The notes beneath the pieces were generated by a model. That model did no database searches. It was not told the origin of the DNA and worked only from the letters and a program-made list of their open reading frames with translations. Below, piece after piece: positions 1 through 9,373 of a stretch of DNA of 64,000 bases (the stretch's first letter is position 1; every line of letters starts with the position of its first letter). The stretch is from contig PDPU01000034.1 in the NCBI GenBank assembly GCA_002746645.1, forward strand, positions 1 through 64,000, given 5' to 3'. A program made the position numbers and the translations under genes. The DNA comes from Gammaproteobacteria bacterium. Its GTDB lineage: Bacteria > Pseudomonadota > Gammaproteobacteria > Granulosicoccales > Granulosicoccaceae.

Positions 1-102
1 TGCTTGCCCAGCTCATTGCTCATCATCGGTGTGGAACTCCGATGAGCGTAGTCGTTCCGTGACAATCGGCCATGATCGGTACTTGTGTGTAAGGAAATGT
101 GT

Positions 103-1185
103 TCAGGGTGGTGTCTGAAGCGCTTCCTGCTCGCGTTCGAACAGCACGAGGTGGTCGAGTTGCAGTCTGATGCCGAAGTCATTGCCCACGGCATGGTCGT
201 GGTGTGAGGATGCAAGACACAGCAGACGCGTGTCGCCGGGAAGATCCAGGGTATAGAGGTAGTCGGCCCCGCGGAAATCGCGTGCGACGACCGTGGTGCG
301 GTGCGGACTCAGGTCATCGTGGATCACGTCGTCGGGACGCACCAGCAATTCGATCGGCAGCCCCTCGGGCAGCGTGGTCGGCAACTCGCCCTGGATCGTG
401 CCGAGTTCGGTCTGGATGACATTGTTCTCGAGCGTCTTGCCGTGCAGGAACACACCCTCGCCGATGAAATCGGCCACGAAGCGATCGGCCGGCTCGTGGT
501 AGAGGTGGTAGGCATCATCCCACTGTCGGAGGCGCCCGTCCCCGATGACGCCGATGCGGTCGGCAATGGCAAAGGCCTCGTTCTGATCGTGGGTGACGAG
601 GATGGCCGTGATGCCATCGCGATTGAGGAGGTTGCGCACCTCGTGGGCCAGCTGCACACGGCGTTCGGTGTCCTGACTCGAAAAGGGCTCGTCGAGCAGC
701 AGGATCGGCGGGCGTGGTGCCATGCCGCGAATCAGCGCCACGCGCTGTTGCTGCCCCCCTGACAGCTCGTGCGGATAACTGTCGGCGTACTGCTGCATGC
801 CAATGAGTTCGAGGAGTTCCTGTACCCGTGCCTGCGCATCGCGTCGGTTCGTGTCTTCGAGGCCGAAGGCAACGTTCCTGGCCACCGTCATGTGCGGAAA
901 CAGGGCGAGATCCTGAAATACCATGCCGACGCGGCGTTCGCGCGGCGGGAGCTGGCTCTCGGGGTTGGCGATGCGCTTGCCCGCAAGGAGAATCTCTCCC
1001 GTCGAGGGCGCGACGAAGCCGCCGATGGCACGCAGGAGCGTGGTCTTGCCACAACCACTTGGGCCGAGAAAGCAGCCGATCTCTCCTGCCGCAAGCAGTA
1101 CCGATACCTCGTGCACGATGCGTTGTCCGCCGAGATCCACCGACAGACCGCGCAGTTCCAGCAGGGGTTGGGAAGTCGAATCCAT
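103..1185 (-). CDS. ABC transporter ATP-binding protein, FbpC/PotA-like
   Basis: The 360-residue protein is a complete ABC ATPase that should power import of ferric iron, polyamine or a similar solute. Visible motifs are Walker A GPSGCGKT (residues 41-48), the Q-loop VFQD, signature LSGGQQQR, Walker B ILLLDEP and the switch histidine in LVTHD. A C-terminal regulatory (TOBE-like) domain follows from about residue 240. The D-loop reads FSSQD rather than the usual SALD/SNLD, a mild oddity. The gene is divergent from glnE and no permease or binding-protein gene lies beside it on the visible side; partners could lie left of the window. The ATPase family is certain, the substrate is not. Confidence 0.85.
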   Translation of the reverse strand: MDSTSQPLLELRGLSVDLGGQRIVHEVSVLLAAGEIGCFLGPSGCGKTTLLRAIGGFVAPSTGEILLAGKRIANPESQLPPRERRVGMVFQDLALFPHMTVARNVAFGLEDTNRRDAQARVQELLELIGMQQYADSYPHELSGGQQQRVALIRGMAPRPPILLLDEPFSSQDTERRVQLAHEVRNLLNRDGITAILVTHDQNEAFAIADRIGVIGDGRLRQWDDAYHLYHEPADRFVADFIGEGVFLHGKTLENNVIQTELGTIQGELPTTLPEGLPIELLVRPDDVIHDDLSPHRTTVVARDFRGADYLYTLDLPGDTRLLCLASSHHDHAVGNDFGIRLQLDHLVLFEREQEALQTPP

Positions 1186-1232
1186 GGCTGAATTCTACCG
1201 TCTGTGACGCTGCCTTGGGCTATGCTGGCGCC

Positions 1233-4200
1233 ATGAATGCACCGCATCCGCGAACCTTTCCGTTACCGTGTGCCGAGGCGCTTGTCGACGAGAGCATCGC
1301 CGCGCGTGTCGATGCCGCGCGGGAAGCACTTGGCGACGTCCTGGCCGCTCACCCTGTGCTGCACGAGGCCATGCCGTCCCTGTTCGCCATGAGCCACTAT
1401 CTCGCCGATGTGGTCCGGCGTTACCCGGACAACGTCCGCAGACAGCTCGAGGCCGGGGCCTTCGAGGTCGGCTCGGCTTACCGGGCACCCGATGCGGCCG
1501 TGCTCGAAGCCGACCTTGACATCATGCTTGCCGACGCGCTCGGCGTTGCTCCGGATGCGCTCGCGGACGAACTCGAGGCGCGTGACGGACGCAGTCTGGA
1601 AGCGCCGCAGATGAAGGTGCTGCGGCGGCTGCGTCATCGCGAAATGCTGGCGATTCTCTGGCGCGACATTGCCGGACTCGCGGCGCTGGATGAAACGCTG
1701 GAGCAACTCACCGTGCTCGCCGACGCGAGCATTGCCCGTGCCGAGAGCTGGTCACACCGGGCCCTCGTGCGCCGGCATGGCGAGCCGCGCTCGAGGGAGG
1801 GTGAGTTGCAGCGTCTCATCGTGCTCGGCATGGGCAAGCTCGGTGGGCGCGAACTCAACGTCTCGTCCGACATCGACCTCATTGCCGTCTACGCCGAGAG
1901 CGGCGAGAGTGACGGCCGGAAGCCGATCAGCAACAGTGAATTCTTCCAGCGTGTGTCGCAGCGCATGAACAAGCTTCTCGGTGCCACCACCGAGGACGGT
2001 TTCGTGTTCCGTGTCGATACGCGACTCAGGCCCTTCGGCGCGAGTGGGCCGCCGGTGATGAATTTCGACGGACTCGAGAACTACTACTTCACTCAGGCGC
2101 GCGACTGGGAACGCTATGCCATGATCAAGGCGCGGGCAATCACGGGTATCGCCGGGCAGGTGGCCGAGCTCGATGAACTGATCCAGCCTTTCGTGTTCCG
2201 GCGCTACCTCGACTACGGCGCTTTCGAGGCGATTCGCAACCTCAAGGGACAGATCGCCACCGCGGTCGAGCGGCGTGGACGGAATCTCGACGTCAAGCTC
2301 GGTGCAGGCGGCATTCGCGAAGTCGAGTTCATCGGTCAGTCCTTTCAGTTGGTGCGCGGCGGGCGCGACAAGGCGCTGCGTGTGCGCCCGATCAGGCAGG
2401 TGCTGACACTGCTCGCCGAGCGTGGTGTTCTCAGCCAGGACGAGACGACGGCGCTCATTGCGGCCTACAACCATCTGCGGCGGGTCGAGAACGGGCTGCA
2501 GATGATGCGCGACCAGCAGACACACGTGCTTCCGGCCGATGCAACCGACCGGCAGCGCTTGTTGTGTCTTCTCGGTGAGACCGACTGGGCTGCATTTCGT
2601 GACAGGCTCGATACTCATCGGGCGGTGGTCAGCCGGGTGTTTGCCGATGTGTTCGTCTGGAAGGACGAGAGCACGCCGGCGGATGCCGGCGAGGCAAGCG
2701 GTGTTGCAGGAGACAAGGCGAGCGGCGTGGCGGGTGACGAGACGACCGGCTCGCTGACCGGTGTGGCGAGTGGCGAGGCAGGTGGCGTGACGAGCGCCGG
2801 TGAGGTGTTGTCGCGCGCGCGACTCGCCTGGGGGCGCATCACGGCTGTCGATGCGACCAGCGAGACGCGAGCGGCGGCACTGGATGACTACGGGATCGCA
2901 CTGGACGAGTCTGCCGTCGCTGTCCTCGACAGTCTGTTCCGGAGTGGTTACTACCAGCGTCTGACGGCACGCGCTCAGCAGCGCATCGACGGAGTGATGC
3001 CGGCGCTGATGGTGTCTGCACTCGAGCATGCGGCGCCAGGCGATACCTTCAGGCGCATCATGGCGCTCGTGCGAGCCGTTGCCGGACGCAGCGGTTACCT
3101 TCAGGTGCTGGCTGATCGACCACTGGTGCTCGAGCGCGTGGTGAGGCTCCTGTCGCAGAGCCAGTGGCTGGCCGACCGCCTCGTGGCACACCCGATCGTG
3201 CTCGACGAGCTGATCGCGAGCGGCGCCATGCAACTGCCCGACAACCCGGGCGAGATTCTCGCCGAGGCAAGGGCCGAGACCGAGCGTGTGGCCGAGCTGG
3301 ACCTTGGCGAACAGATGGATGGGCTGCGGCAGTTTCGACAGGGGCGCGAACTGCGCATTGCCGTTGCCGAACTCGAAGGGACACTGCCGCTCATGAAGGT
3401 CAGCGACCAGTTGAGCTGGCTGGCCGAGGCCATGATCGACGTGGTGCTCGATCTTGTCGAAGCACCACTGGCGGCGCGGCATGGTCGACCTGTCTGTGAA
3501 CGGAACGGCGAGCGCGTCCATCCCGAAGTGGCGGTGCTGGCCTACGGCAAGCTCGGTGGCCTCGAACTCGGATTCGGTTCCGATCTCGATCTCGTGTTCG
3601 TGCACGACAGCACCGCAGAGGCAAGCCAGACCGATGGCGAGAGCGTCATCGACAACGGTGTGTACTATGCCAGGCTCGCGCAGAAGTTCGTGCATTTCAT
3701 GACCACGCCAACGCCGGCGGGCATTCTCTACGAAATCGACCTGCGACTTCGCCCCAACGGCAGCGCCGGGCTTCTCGTCACGGGCATCGACAGTTTCGCC
3801 CGTTATCAGCGGAAGGAGGCCTGGACCTGGGAGCACCAGGCGCTCGTGCGCACGCGCATGGTGCGCGGCAGCGATGCCCTTGCCGAGCGCTTTTGCACCG
3901 TGCGTGCCGAAGTGCTCGAGCGCCGGCGCGATATCGAGGTGCTGCGGCGCGAGGTGGCCGAGATGCGCGAGAAGATGCGGCAGCACCTCGGCTCGGATAA
4001 CGCCGCGGGCAAGGCCGTGGGCAAGGCCGCAGGCAACACCATGGACATCAAGCAGGACGCGGGCGGTATTGCCGACATCGAGTTCATGGTGCAGTTTCTC
4101 GTGCTCGCACACGCGCATGCCACACCGGCGCTCGTCGAGTGGAGCGACAACGTACGCATCCTCGAGACTGCCTCGAAGCTTGGCGTGCTCCCGCAAAGCG

Positions 4201-4424
4201 ATGCACGGGCGCTGCTCGAAGCCTACCTTGCACTGCGTGCGATGCAGCATCGGCAGGTGCTCGAGGGTGGTGATACCGATCTGGTACCCGATGCGGCGCT
4301 CTCGGACATCATCGCACCGGTGCTCGAACTCCGGCAGACACTGCTTGGTCTGCCATGGTGCGTTCAGGAGCCAGTCGCGCAAGTGAGTGCACCACTTCCG
4401 TCGGACCGGCCGGCAGACACTTGA
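1233..4424 (+). CDS. glnE: bifunctional glutamine synthetase adenylyltransferase/deadenylylase
   Basis: GlnE adds AMP to, and removes it from, glutamine synthetase in response to PII. Both nucleotidyltransferase halves are present: GKLGGRELN followed by SDIDL (Asp213/Asp215) in the N-terminal half, and GKLGGLELGFGSDLDL (Asp784/Asp786) in the C-terminal half. The frame stays open further upstream, but the ATG at 1233 begins the family-like N-terminus and lies just after the divergent ABC gene. At 1063 residues it is longer than the usual roughly 950. The excess is mostly a Gly/Ala/Ser/Asp-rich insert at residues about 476-526 between the halves, plus an Ala/Gly/Lys insert near residue 925. The family call is firm. 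Confidence 0.95.
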   Translation: MNAPHPRTFPLPCAEALVDESIAARVDAAREALGDVLAAHPVLHEAMPSLFAMSHYLADVVRRYPDNVRRQLEAGAFEVGSAYRAPDAAVLEADLDIMLADALGVAPDALADELEARDGRSLEAPQMKVLRRLRHREMLAILWRDIAGLAALDETLEQLTVLADASIARAESWSHRALVRRHGEPRSREGELQRLIVLGMGKLGGRELNVSSDIDLIAVYAESGESDGRKPISNSEFFQRVSQRMNKLLGATTEDGFVFRVDTRLRPFGASGPPVMNFDGLENYYFTQARDWERYAMIKARAITGIAGQVAELDELIQPFVFRRYLDYGAFEAIRNLKGQIATAVERRGRNLDVKLGAGGIREVEFIGQSFQLVRGGRDKALRVRPIRQVLTLLAERGVLSQDETTALIAAYNHLRRVENGLQMMRDQQTHVLPADATDRQRLLCLLGETDWAAFRDRLDTHRAVVSRVFADVFVWKDESTPADAGEASGVAGDKASGVAGDETTGSLTGVASGEAGGVTSAGEVLSRARLAWGRITAVDATSETRAAALDDYGIALDESAVAVLDSLFRSGYYQRLTARAQQRIDGVMPALMVSALEHAAPGDTFRRIMALVRAVAGRSGYLQVLADRPLVLERVVRLLSQSQWLADRLVAHPIVLDELIASGAMQLPDNPGEILAEARAETERVAELDLGEQMDGLRQFRQGRELRIAVAELEGTLPLMKVSDQLSWLAEAMIDVVLDLVEAPLAARHGRPVCERNGERVHPEVAVLAYGKLGGLELGFGSDLDLVFVHDSTAEASQTDGESVIDNGVYYARLAQKFVHFMTTPTPAGILYEIDLRLRPNGSAGLLVTGIDSFARYQRKEAWTWEHQALVRTRMVRGSDALAERFCTVRAEVLERRRDIEVLRREVAEMREKMRQHLGSDNAAGKAVGKAAGNTMDIKQDAGGIADIEFMVQFLVLAHAHATPALVEWSDNVRILETASKLGVLPQSDARALLEAYLALRAMQHRQVLEGGDTDLVPDAALSDIIAPVLELRQTLLGLPWCVQEPVAQVSAPLPSDRPADT
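2670..2812 (+). repeat. degenerate tandem repeats encoding the GlnE linker insert
   Basis: Imperfect short repeats built on codons for G-V-A-G-D/S-G-E-A lie inside glnE. They encode a disordered-looking, Gly/Ala/Ser/Asp-rich stretch between the two catalytic halves. The reading frame is kept throughout, so this is an in-frame expansion rather than damage. Confidence 0.7.
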
Positions 4425-4453
4425 ATGCCAATTGAACGGGCAGCAGCAGGCGC

Positions 4454-5317
4454 TTGACGACAGCAAAGGCCATTACCTACGAGACCTTTCATGACGGCCA
4501 GCGCCATTGGCGTTGCCGCACTGACGCGCTTGCCTGGTTCGAACCGTCGCTCTTCGACAGTGGACACCTGGTAGCCGGCAGCACACTCACCGGCAAGGCC
4601 ACTGCCGGTCGTGGCAGCGCCTTCTTCATCGCATCTGCCGATGGCCCGCTGGTGCTCCGGAACTACCGCCGCGGTGGCATGGTGCGGTACCTTGTTGGAC
4701 GTCGCTACGTTCACACGGGACTGGAACGCTCGCGTGCCTTTCGCGAGTTCGGTCTGCTGCTCGTGCTCGAGGCGCTGGGCCTGCCGGTGTCGACGGCAGT
4801 GGCCACCGAAGTGCGGCGATACGGATGCTTCAACGAGGCCTCGCTGATCACTCGGCGCCTGCCCGGTGCGACGCTGGCCGAATACATGCTCGCCTCGTCG
4901 CAGAGGGGCCTGGTCCGGTCATCGCAGAGTGAGGTACACGACTGTCTCGACGACAAGGCCTTGTGGCAGGGTGTCGGTCGTCTGGTGGCGCGTTTTCACC
5001 GCCACGGCGTCTGTCACGCCGACCTCAACACCCACAACATCATGCTCGATCCCGATACGAGGCTTCCGGATGGACTCGGTCATGACATTCCGTCCATCGC
5101 TCTGATCGACTTCGACCGCGGCAGCCTGCGAGGCAGCACCGATATCGAGGACTGGCCGGACAAGGCACCCGCCTGGGCTGCGCGCAATCTTGCGCGTCTC
5201 GAGCGCTCGGTCAGGAAGGTGCTGGGAGCGACGGACTTGTCCGATGACGTGGGTGAACGCGTTGTGGCGTGGCTGCGACGGGGTTGGGCCTGTGTTGATG
5301 AACCCGCGAGACGCTGA
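4454..5317 (+). CDS. kdkA: 3-deoxy-D-manno-octulosonic acid kinase (KdkA/WaaP-like)
   Basis: This 287-residue protein is predicted to phosphorylate the Kdo residue of the lipopolysaccharide inner core at the cytoplasmic face of the inner membrane. The WaaP/KdkA kinase hallmarks are present: HADLNTHN (His188, Asp190) as the catalytic loop and DFDRG (Asp219) as the metal-binding loop. The only start that precedes the N-terminal domain is a TTG at 4454, 29 bases after glnE, so coupling with glnE is possible. It converges on waaA, which makes the acceptor, and this supports a Kdo kinase over other small kinases. Confidence 0.85.
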   Translation: MTTAKAITYETFHDGQRHWRCRTDALAWFEPSLFDSGHLVAGSTLTGKATAGRGSAFFIASADGPLVLRNYRRGGMVRYLVGRRYVHTGLERSRAFREFGLLLVLEALGLPVSTAVATEVRRYGCFNEASLITRRLPGATLAEYMLASSQRGLVRSSQSEVHDCLDDKALWQGVGRLVARFHRHGVCHADLNTHNIMLDPDTRLPDGLGHDIPSIALIDFDRGSLRGSTDIEDWPDKAPAWAARNLARLERSVRKVLGATDLSDDVGERVVAWLRRGWACVDEPARR

Positions 5318-5356
5318 GTACACCGATGCCGGTTTCTTCACCCACCGTCAAGGTAA

Positions 5357-6712
5357 TCAGTCGTCAGTCAGCAGGATTTCCAGGTAGCGTGGCAGCACTT
5401 CCCCGATGTGCCGACGCACGCGAGCAAAGCCGGCCTGCTGCGAGGCGTGCGCCGGGTGTGCTTCGCGCTGTCCCCGACCTGCCGCGAGAAAGCCCGCCAC
5501 TGCCGTGGCGTCAGCAGCCACGGTGATCGCGTTCTCGGCCTCGAGCAAGGCCATGATGTCGTCGAAGTTGTACGTGATCGGTCCTACCACAGTGGGCGAG
5601 CCTGCCACCAGTGGCTCGATCATGTTCTGACCACCGCGTTTCATGAGACTGCCGCCGACGAAGCTCGCGGCGGCATGGCGGTACCAGAGTGGCAGTTCAC
5701 CGAGGGTGTCGGCGATGTGAACTCGCTCGTCGCTCTGGATTCCGGGATCGAGGCTCCGTCTCCCGGCCTTGACACCAAGCGTGGCCAGTGCGTGCTGGAT
5801 TTCCGAGCCACGCTCCGGGTAGCGTGGGACGAACACCAGCAGTGGGTTGCTCGCCGTGATGCTTGCGTCGCCGTTGGTACCTGATGTCTTTTCGTCGAGT
5901 TGTGTCAGCCAGGCACGTGTGATGGCAAGCTCTTCGCCCTTGTGGGTCGAGGCAGCAAGCACGTAGGGGCGGGGGACAGGTGACGGAGCGTTGTTGGTGG
6001 CGAATGCGATCGGCATGCCGGCGAACTTGAGGTTGCCGACCACCGTCACGCGCTCGGGTTCGGCTCCAAGGTGCCGGAAGCGTTCGGCGTCGGCGTCGCT
6101 CCGCGCGAGAATGCCGACGCCGGCCAGTGCACGCTGGTAGCCGCGGGCAATCCAGGAGCCAGCGCGAGGCCTGGTTTTTGGAGACAGCCTTGCATTGATG
6201 ATCGAGATCGGAATGCCACGTTCGTGTGCAAGCGCATACAGCCAGGGCCAGATTTCGGTCTCCACCACGAGAGCGCGGGTCGGCGATACGCGTTTCAGAA
6301 AGCGGCGACAGGCACCGGGGAAGTCGATCGGCAGGTATGCATGTTCGACCCGTCCGTCGAAACGTCCTGCCACGGTAGCGGCGCCGGTCGGGGTATTGGT
6401 GCTGATGAGCACGCGCCAGTCGGGAAGACGATCCATCAGCGCCTCGACGAGCGGTGCTGCGGTGATCACCTCACCAACCGAAGCGGCATGAATCCAGAGG
6501 GTTTCCGTCGCCTTGCCGGCCGGATCGCGATGCGTGTGTATGTCCACCGGAGTCTTGGTCGTGGACATGTCGGCCGTGGCCATGCCAAGGCGCTCCCGGA
6601 AATAGCGCCAGCCGCCGTCTCCGAGGGCATGCCTGACGAGCTGCACGAACAGCAGTGGTGACAGCGCGCGGAGGAGCAAGCGGTAGAGAACTGGCGGGCG
6701 CGAGGCCTTCAT
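5357..6712 (-). CDS. waaA: 3-deoxy-D-manno-octulosonic acid transferase (Kdo transferase, GT30)
   Basis: WaaA attaches Kdo from CMP-Kdo to the lipid A precursor at the inner membrane. The 451-residue protein begins with a hydrophobic anchor, then HAASVGEV, containing the catalytic glutamate of GT30, and VVETEIWPW. The C-terminal half holds the nucleotide-sugar domain (GGSLMKRGGQNMIEP). The start overlaps the stop of the upstream acyltransferase by ATGA (6709-6712), so the two are translationally coupled. Length and motifs match the family well. With lpxL and the convergent kdkA it forms a small lipid A-core group. Confidence 0.93.
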   Translation of the reverse strand: MKASRPPVLYRLLLRALSPLLFVQLVRHALGDGGWRYFRERLGMATADMSTTKTPVDIHTHRDPAGKATETLWIHAASVGEVITAAPLVEALMDRLPDWRVLISTNTPTGAATVAGRFDGRVEHAYLPIDFPGACRRFLKRVSPTRALVVETEIWPWLYALAHERGIPISIINARLSPKTRPRAGSWIARGYQRALAGVGILARSDADAERFRHLGAEPERVTVVGNLKFAGMPIAFATNNAPSPVPRPYVLAASTHKGEELAITRAWLTQLDEKTSGTNGDASITASNPLLVFVPRYPERGSEIQHALATLGVKAGRRSLDPGIQSDERVHIADTLGELPLWYRHAAASFVGGSLMKRGGQNMIEPLVAGSPTVVGPITYNFDDIMALLEAENAITVAADATAVAGFLAAGRGQREAHPAHASQQAGFARVRRHIGEVLPRYLEILLTDD

Positions 6713-7737
6713 TCACCCCTCGGCTCCGGTTTGTAGGGATCCGGGTAGTCGGGACCGGGTTGCTTGAAGCGTTTGTGCCCCCAGAGATACTGCTCGGGCT
6801 GATCCCTGACCATGGCTTCGAGGAGGTCGTTGATGTGCTGAGTCGCCGCATTGATATCGCCGGTGTCGATGTTCACGGCCGGCAGGAAGCGAAAACGGTA
6901 GCGGTAGCGTCTGCCATGGCGCTCTCGAATCGGTTGGAAAGGGATCAGCTTCGCACCACTCATCTTCAGCATGCGGGCGGTGCCGGTCGTGGTCAGCGCT
7001 GGCTGGCCGAAGTAGCGAAGCGGCACACCGCCGTGACTCGGACTCACGCTCTGATCGGGTGAGAACCAGAGAATGCCGCCATTCCGGAGTATGCGCACGA
7101 CATCGCGGACATGCCGATTGTCGATGATGCGATGCAGGACGCGTTCGCGCTGCTGCACGAGAAAAGCGGCGAACATCGGGTTCTTGGGTGGGTCGTAGAC
7201 GGCGTTTACCGGCCAGTTGATGGCGGCAGCATGTGCGCAGAGTTCGATCAAGGTGAAGTGAGGCTGCAGGAAGATCATCGCTTCACCCGCGGCATGCAGA
7301 ATGTCAATCGGCTCCGTGTTTTCGATGACGAAGCGCGCGTTGCTGTTTTCGACAGCGGTGGCGCGTGCCGCGGCGTCGCCGGGCTCTTCGCGATCCACGA
7401 TCAAGGTTGTGCCGGCATCGGCGACGTCGCGAAAGAAACACCAGCCCATCTCCACCGTGGCCATGCCGACATGCTCGAAGCTTTCGAGTGCCATGCGTCG
7501 GTGCTCGGTATCACTCCTGTCAGGGAAGGCGATGCGCAGATTGACGAGTGCGACCCGGCGGCGTGATCGGAGCACTTGCCCTGCCAGATGACCGATGCCG
7601 CGACCGATGGCAAGCGCGACATCGAAGGGCAGGCGTGTGACCAACCAGAGAAAGCCGAGTGCCAGCCAGGTCGGCCACCAGCGTGGTGCCGTCCAGTCCT
7701 GCCAGCGGAAGCCAGCGCCGTTCGTCTCGCCGGCCAT
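6709..7737 (-). CDS. lpxL: lipid A biosynthesis acyltransferase (LpxL/HtrB family)
   Basis: This 342-residue inner-membrane enzyme should transfer a secondary acyl chain from acyl-ACP to Kdo-lipid A. It has an N-terminal membrane segment (WLALGFLWLVTRLPF) and the family HX4E active-site motif in QPHFTLIEL. YDPPKNP and FSPDQS, conserved in the family, are also present. The gene overlaps waaA by four bases downstream and sits 19 bases after the tolC-like gene on the same strand. LpxL and LpxM cannot be separated by eye. The symbol is used in the broad sense. Confidence 0.88.
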   Translation of the reverse strand: MAGETNGAGFRWQDWTAPRWWPTWLALGFLWLVTRLPFDVALAIGRGIGHLAGQVLRSRRRVALVNLRIAFPDRSDTEHRRMALESFEHVGMATVEMGWCFFRDVADAGTTLIVDREEPGDAAARATAVENSNARFVIENTEPIDILHAAGEAMIFLQPHFTLIELCAHAAAINWPVNAVYDPPKNPMFAAFLVQQRERVLHRIIDNRHVRDVVRILRNGGILWFSPDQSVSPSHGGVPLRYFGQPALTTTGTARMLKMSGAKLIPFQPIRERHGRRYRYRFRFLPAVNIDTGDINAATQHINDLLEAMVRDQPEQYLWGHKRFKQPGPDYPDPYKPEPRGE

Positions 7738-7756
7738 GACGCTGCCTCAGGCCGAC

Positions 7757-9136
7757 TCAGTTCTCTTCGTTACCATCATCCTTGTCCTTGTCCTTGTCCT
7801 TGTCCTTGTCCTTGTCCTTGTCCTCGACGAGAAAGCCGTTGAAATGGTAGAGATCCTTTTCCGTCAGGGTGCCCGATGACGCCTTGAGGTTCAGCGAGTT
7901 CAGGATGTAGTTGTAGCGTGCCGAGGAATAGTTCGACTTTGCCTGATAGGTGTCACGCAAGGCTTCGAGCACCTCAACCGAGGTGCGTGTACCGGCACGG
8001 TAGCCTGCATCGATGGCCTCGTAGGACTTGCGCGTCGAACGCAGCGCCTGGCGGAGCGCTTCCACCTGACTGATCGAGGCGAGCACGCCGCGATAGGCGT
8101 TGCGGGTTTCCTGAGTCGTGGCAAGAATCTGGGTGCCGAGGCTCTCTTCGGACGCGAGTGCCTGAGCGCGGGCGTTGGCGATCTGCGCCTTGATGCGGCC
8201 ACCGGTGTAGAGCGGCATGTCGAGCTTCAGTCCGATACTGCCCTGTTCGGCGTCGACCCGGCCTTCCTGATCGGTATCGATGAGACCGCCTGAGGCAATG
8301 GCGGCGAGTGTCGGTCTTCCGGTGGCGCGTTCGTAGTCGGTCTGCAGTTCCGCGTCCTTGAGTGCGAGCTCGGCGACCACGACATCGAGGTTGCGATTGA
8401 GGGCAACCTCGACCCACTGTTCCACGTCTTCGGGTTCGGGACGGTTCAGCGGAAGATCGCCAGCGAGGCGGGCAAGGTTCGTGGCGCTGTCGACGCCACT
8501 GATGACACGCAGAGCCTCACGCGCCGACTGCACGGCGTTTTCGGCCACCACGCGCTGCGCCACGGCAAGGTCGTACTGGGCCTGCGCAGCGCGCACGTCG
8601 GTTACCGGCACAAGGCCTACGTCGAAGCGCCGCTCGGCCTGCACACGCTGACGGCGGATGGCTTCGAGTTCCGATTCGCGAAACTCCAGTTCGGCTTCGG
8701 CACTCAGCACGTTGAAGTAGGCCTCTGCCGCACGCAGGATCAGGTTTTGCTCCTGGGCCGCGTATTGTGCCTTTGCCTGTTCGACGCGCACCTCGGCTTG
8801 ATCGACGAGCTTGTTCGTGGCGCCGTTGTAGAGCGACTGGCTGGCCGAAAGCGACAGCGTGTTCTCGTTGTAGTCGTCCACGGTCAAGGCATCGAGACGG
8901 TTGAGTGAAGCACCCCCACCGAGTTCGATTTGTGGACGCCTGGCCGAACGAGCAATCGGCAGCTGCTGCTCGGCCGCTTCGAGCTGATGGCGGGCCGTCG
9001 CAATGACGGTGTCGTATTCACGCGAAAGCTCGTAGATCTCGGAGAGGTCGGTGGCGAGAGCGGCACCGGGAACTGCGAGACACAACGCGAGGCCGTTACC
9101 GGCGATGAGACGTTGAACCTTGGTTTTTACTTGCAT
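7757..9136 (-). CDS. tolC: TolC-family outer-membrane efflux channel
   Basis: Predicted trimeric outer-membrane/periplasmic tunnel that serves tripartite efflux pumps or type I secretion. I chose the ATG at 9136 because it opens a clear signal peptide ending ...AALA before mature TDLSEIYELS; the frame extends 13 codons further upstream without a ribosome site. The product is about 459 residues with two alternating coiled-coil/beta repeats typical of OEP proteins (SLYNGATNKL and LYTGGRIKAQ are the two strand regions). The C-terminus is unusual: a run of seven Lys-Asp pairs made by a hexanucleotide microsatellite, then DDGNEEN. No partner pump genes adjoin it. The family is certain, the specific pump is not. 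Confidence 0.9.
   Translation of the reverse strand: MQVKTKVQRLIAGNGLALCLAVPGAALATDLSEIYELSREYDTVIATARHQLEAAEQQLPIARSARRPQIELGGGASLNRLDALTVDDYNENTLSLSASQSLYNGATNKLVDQAEVRVEQAKAQYAAQEQNLILRAAEAYFNVLSAEAELEFRESELEAIRRQRVQAERRFDVGLVPVTDVRAAQAQYDLAVAQRVVAENAVQSAREALRVISGVDSATNLARLAGDLPLNRPEPEDVEQWVEVALNRNLDVVVAELALKDAELQTDYERATGRPTLAAIASGGLIDTDQEGRVDAEQGSIGLKLDMPLYTGGRIKAQIANARAQALASEESLGTQILATTQETRNAYRGVLASISQVEALRQALRSTRKSYEAIDAGYRAGTRTSVEVLEALRDTYQAKSNYSSARYNYILNSLNLKASSGTLTEKDLYHFNGFLVEDKDKDKDKDKDKDKDDGNEEN
7779..7820. repeat. hexanucleotide microsatellite (TCCTTG)x7
   Basis: Seven perfect copies of TCCTTG on the + strand lie in the 3' end of the tolC-like gene, which is read on the - strand as Lys-Asp codons. 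A degenerate eighth unit (TCCTCG) follows. Because the unit is six bases, slippage would change the length of the acidic/basic tail by two residues per unit without breaking the frame. Confidence 0.97.
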
Positions 9137-9373
9137 GGCATTGTGATCCTGCAGGGTCGACGGCAATGATGGCATGAAGGCCGGGCAGTGCAGCCCGATT
9201 CAATGGCAACGGTTGCCTGTCATGTCTTACGGGAAGAATCAGTCAGAAGATGAAGGTAGCATCCGAGTCGTTGGCCGGGGTGAAATTGCAGCGCGCCTGG
9301 TGCAGATTCATGTGCATGACAGGAAGCCATCATGCTTCGATGCTGGAAATCCGTTACCGGTCTCGATGGTTCG

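Noticed and set aside
1..102. A partial gene at the left edge
   Set aside because: The 102 bases after the ABC gene stop show no frame with family features; nothing can be supported.
1752..4466. A 904-codon open frame on the - strand opposite glnE
   Set aside because: It mirrors glnE codon by codon, its translation has no recognisable domain, and GC-rich genes commonly leave such antisense frames open.
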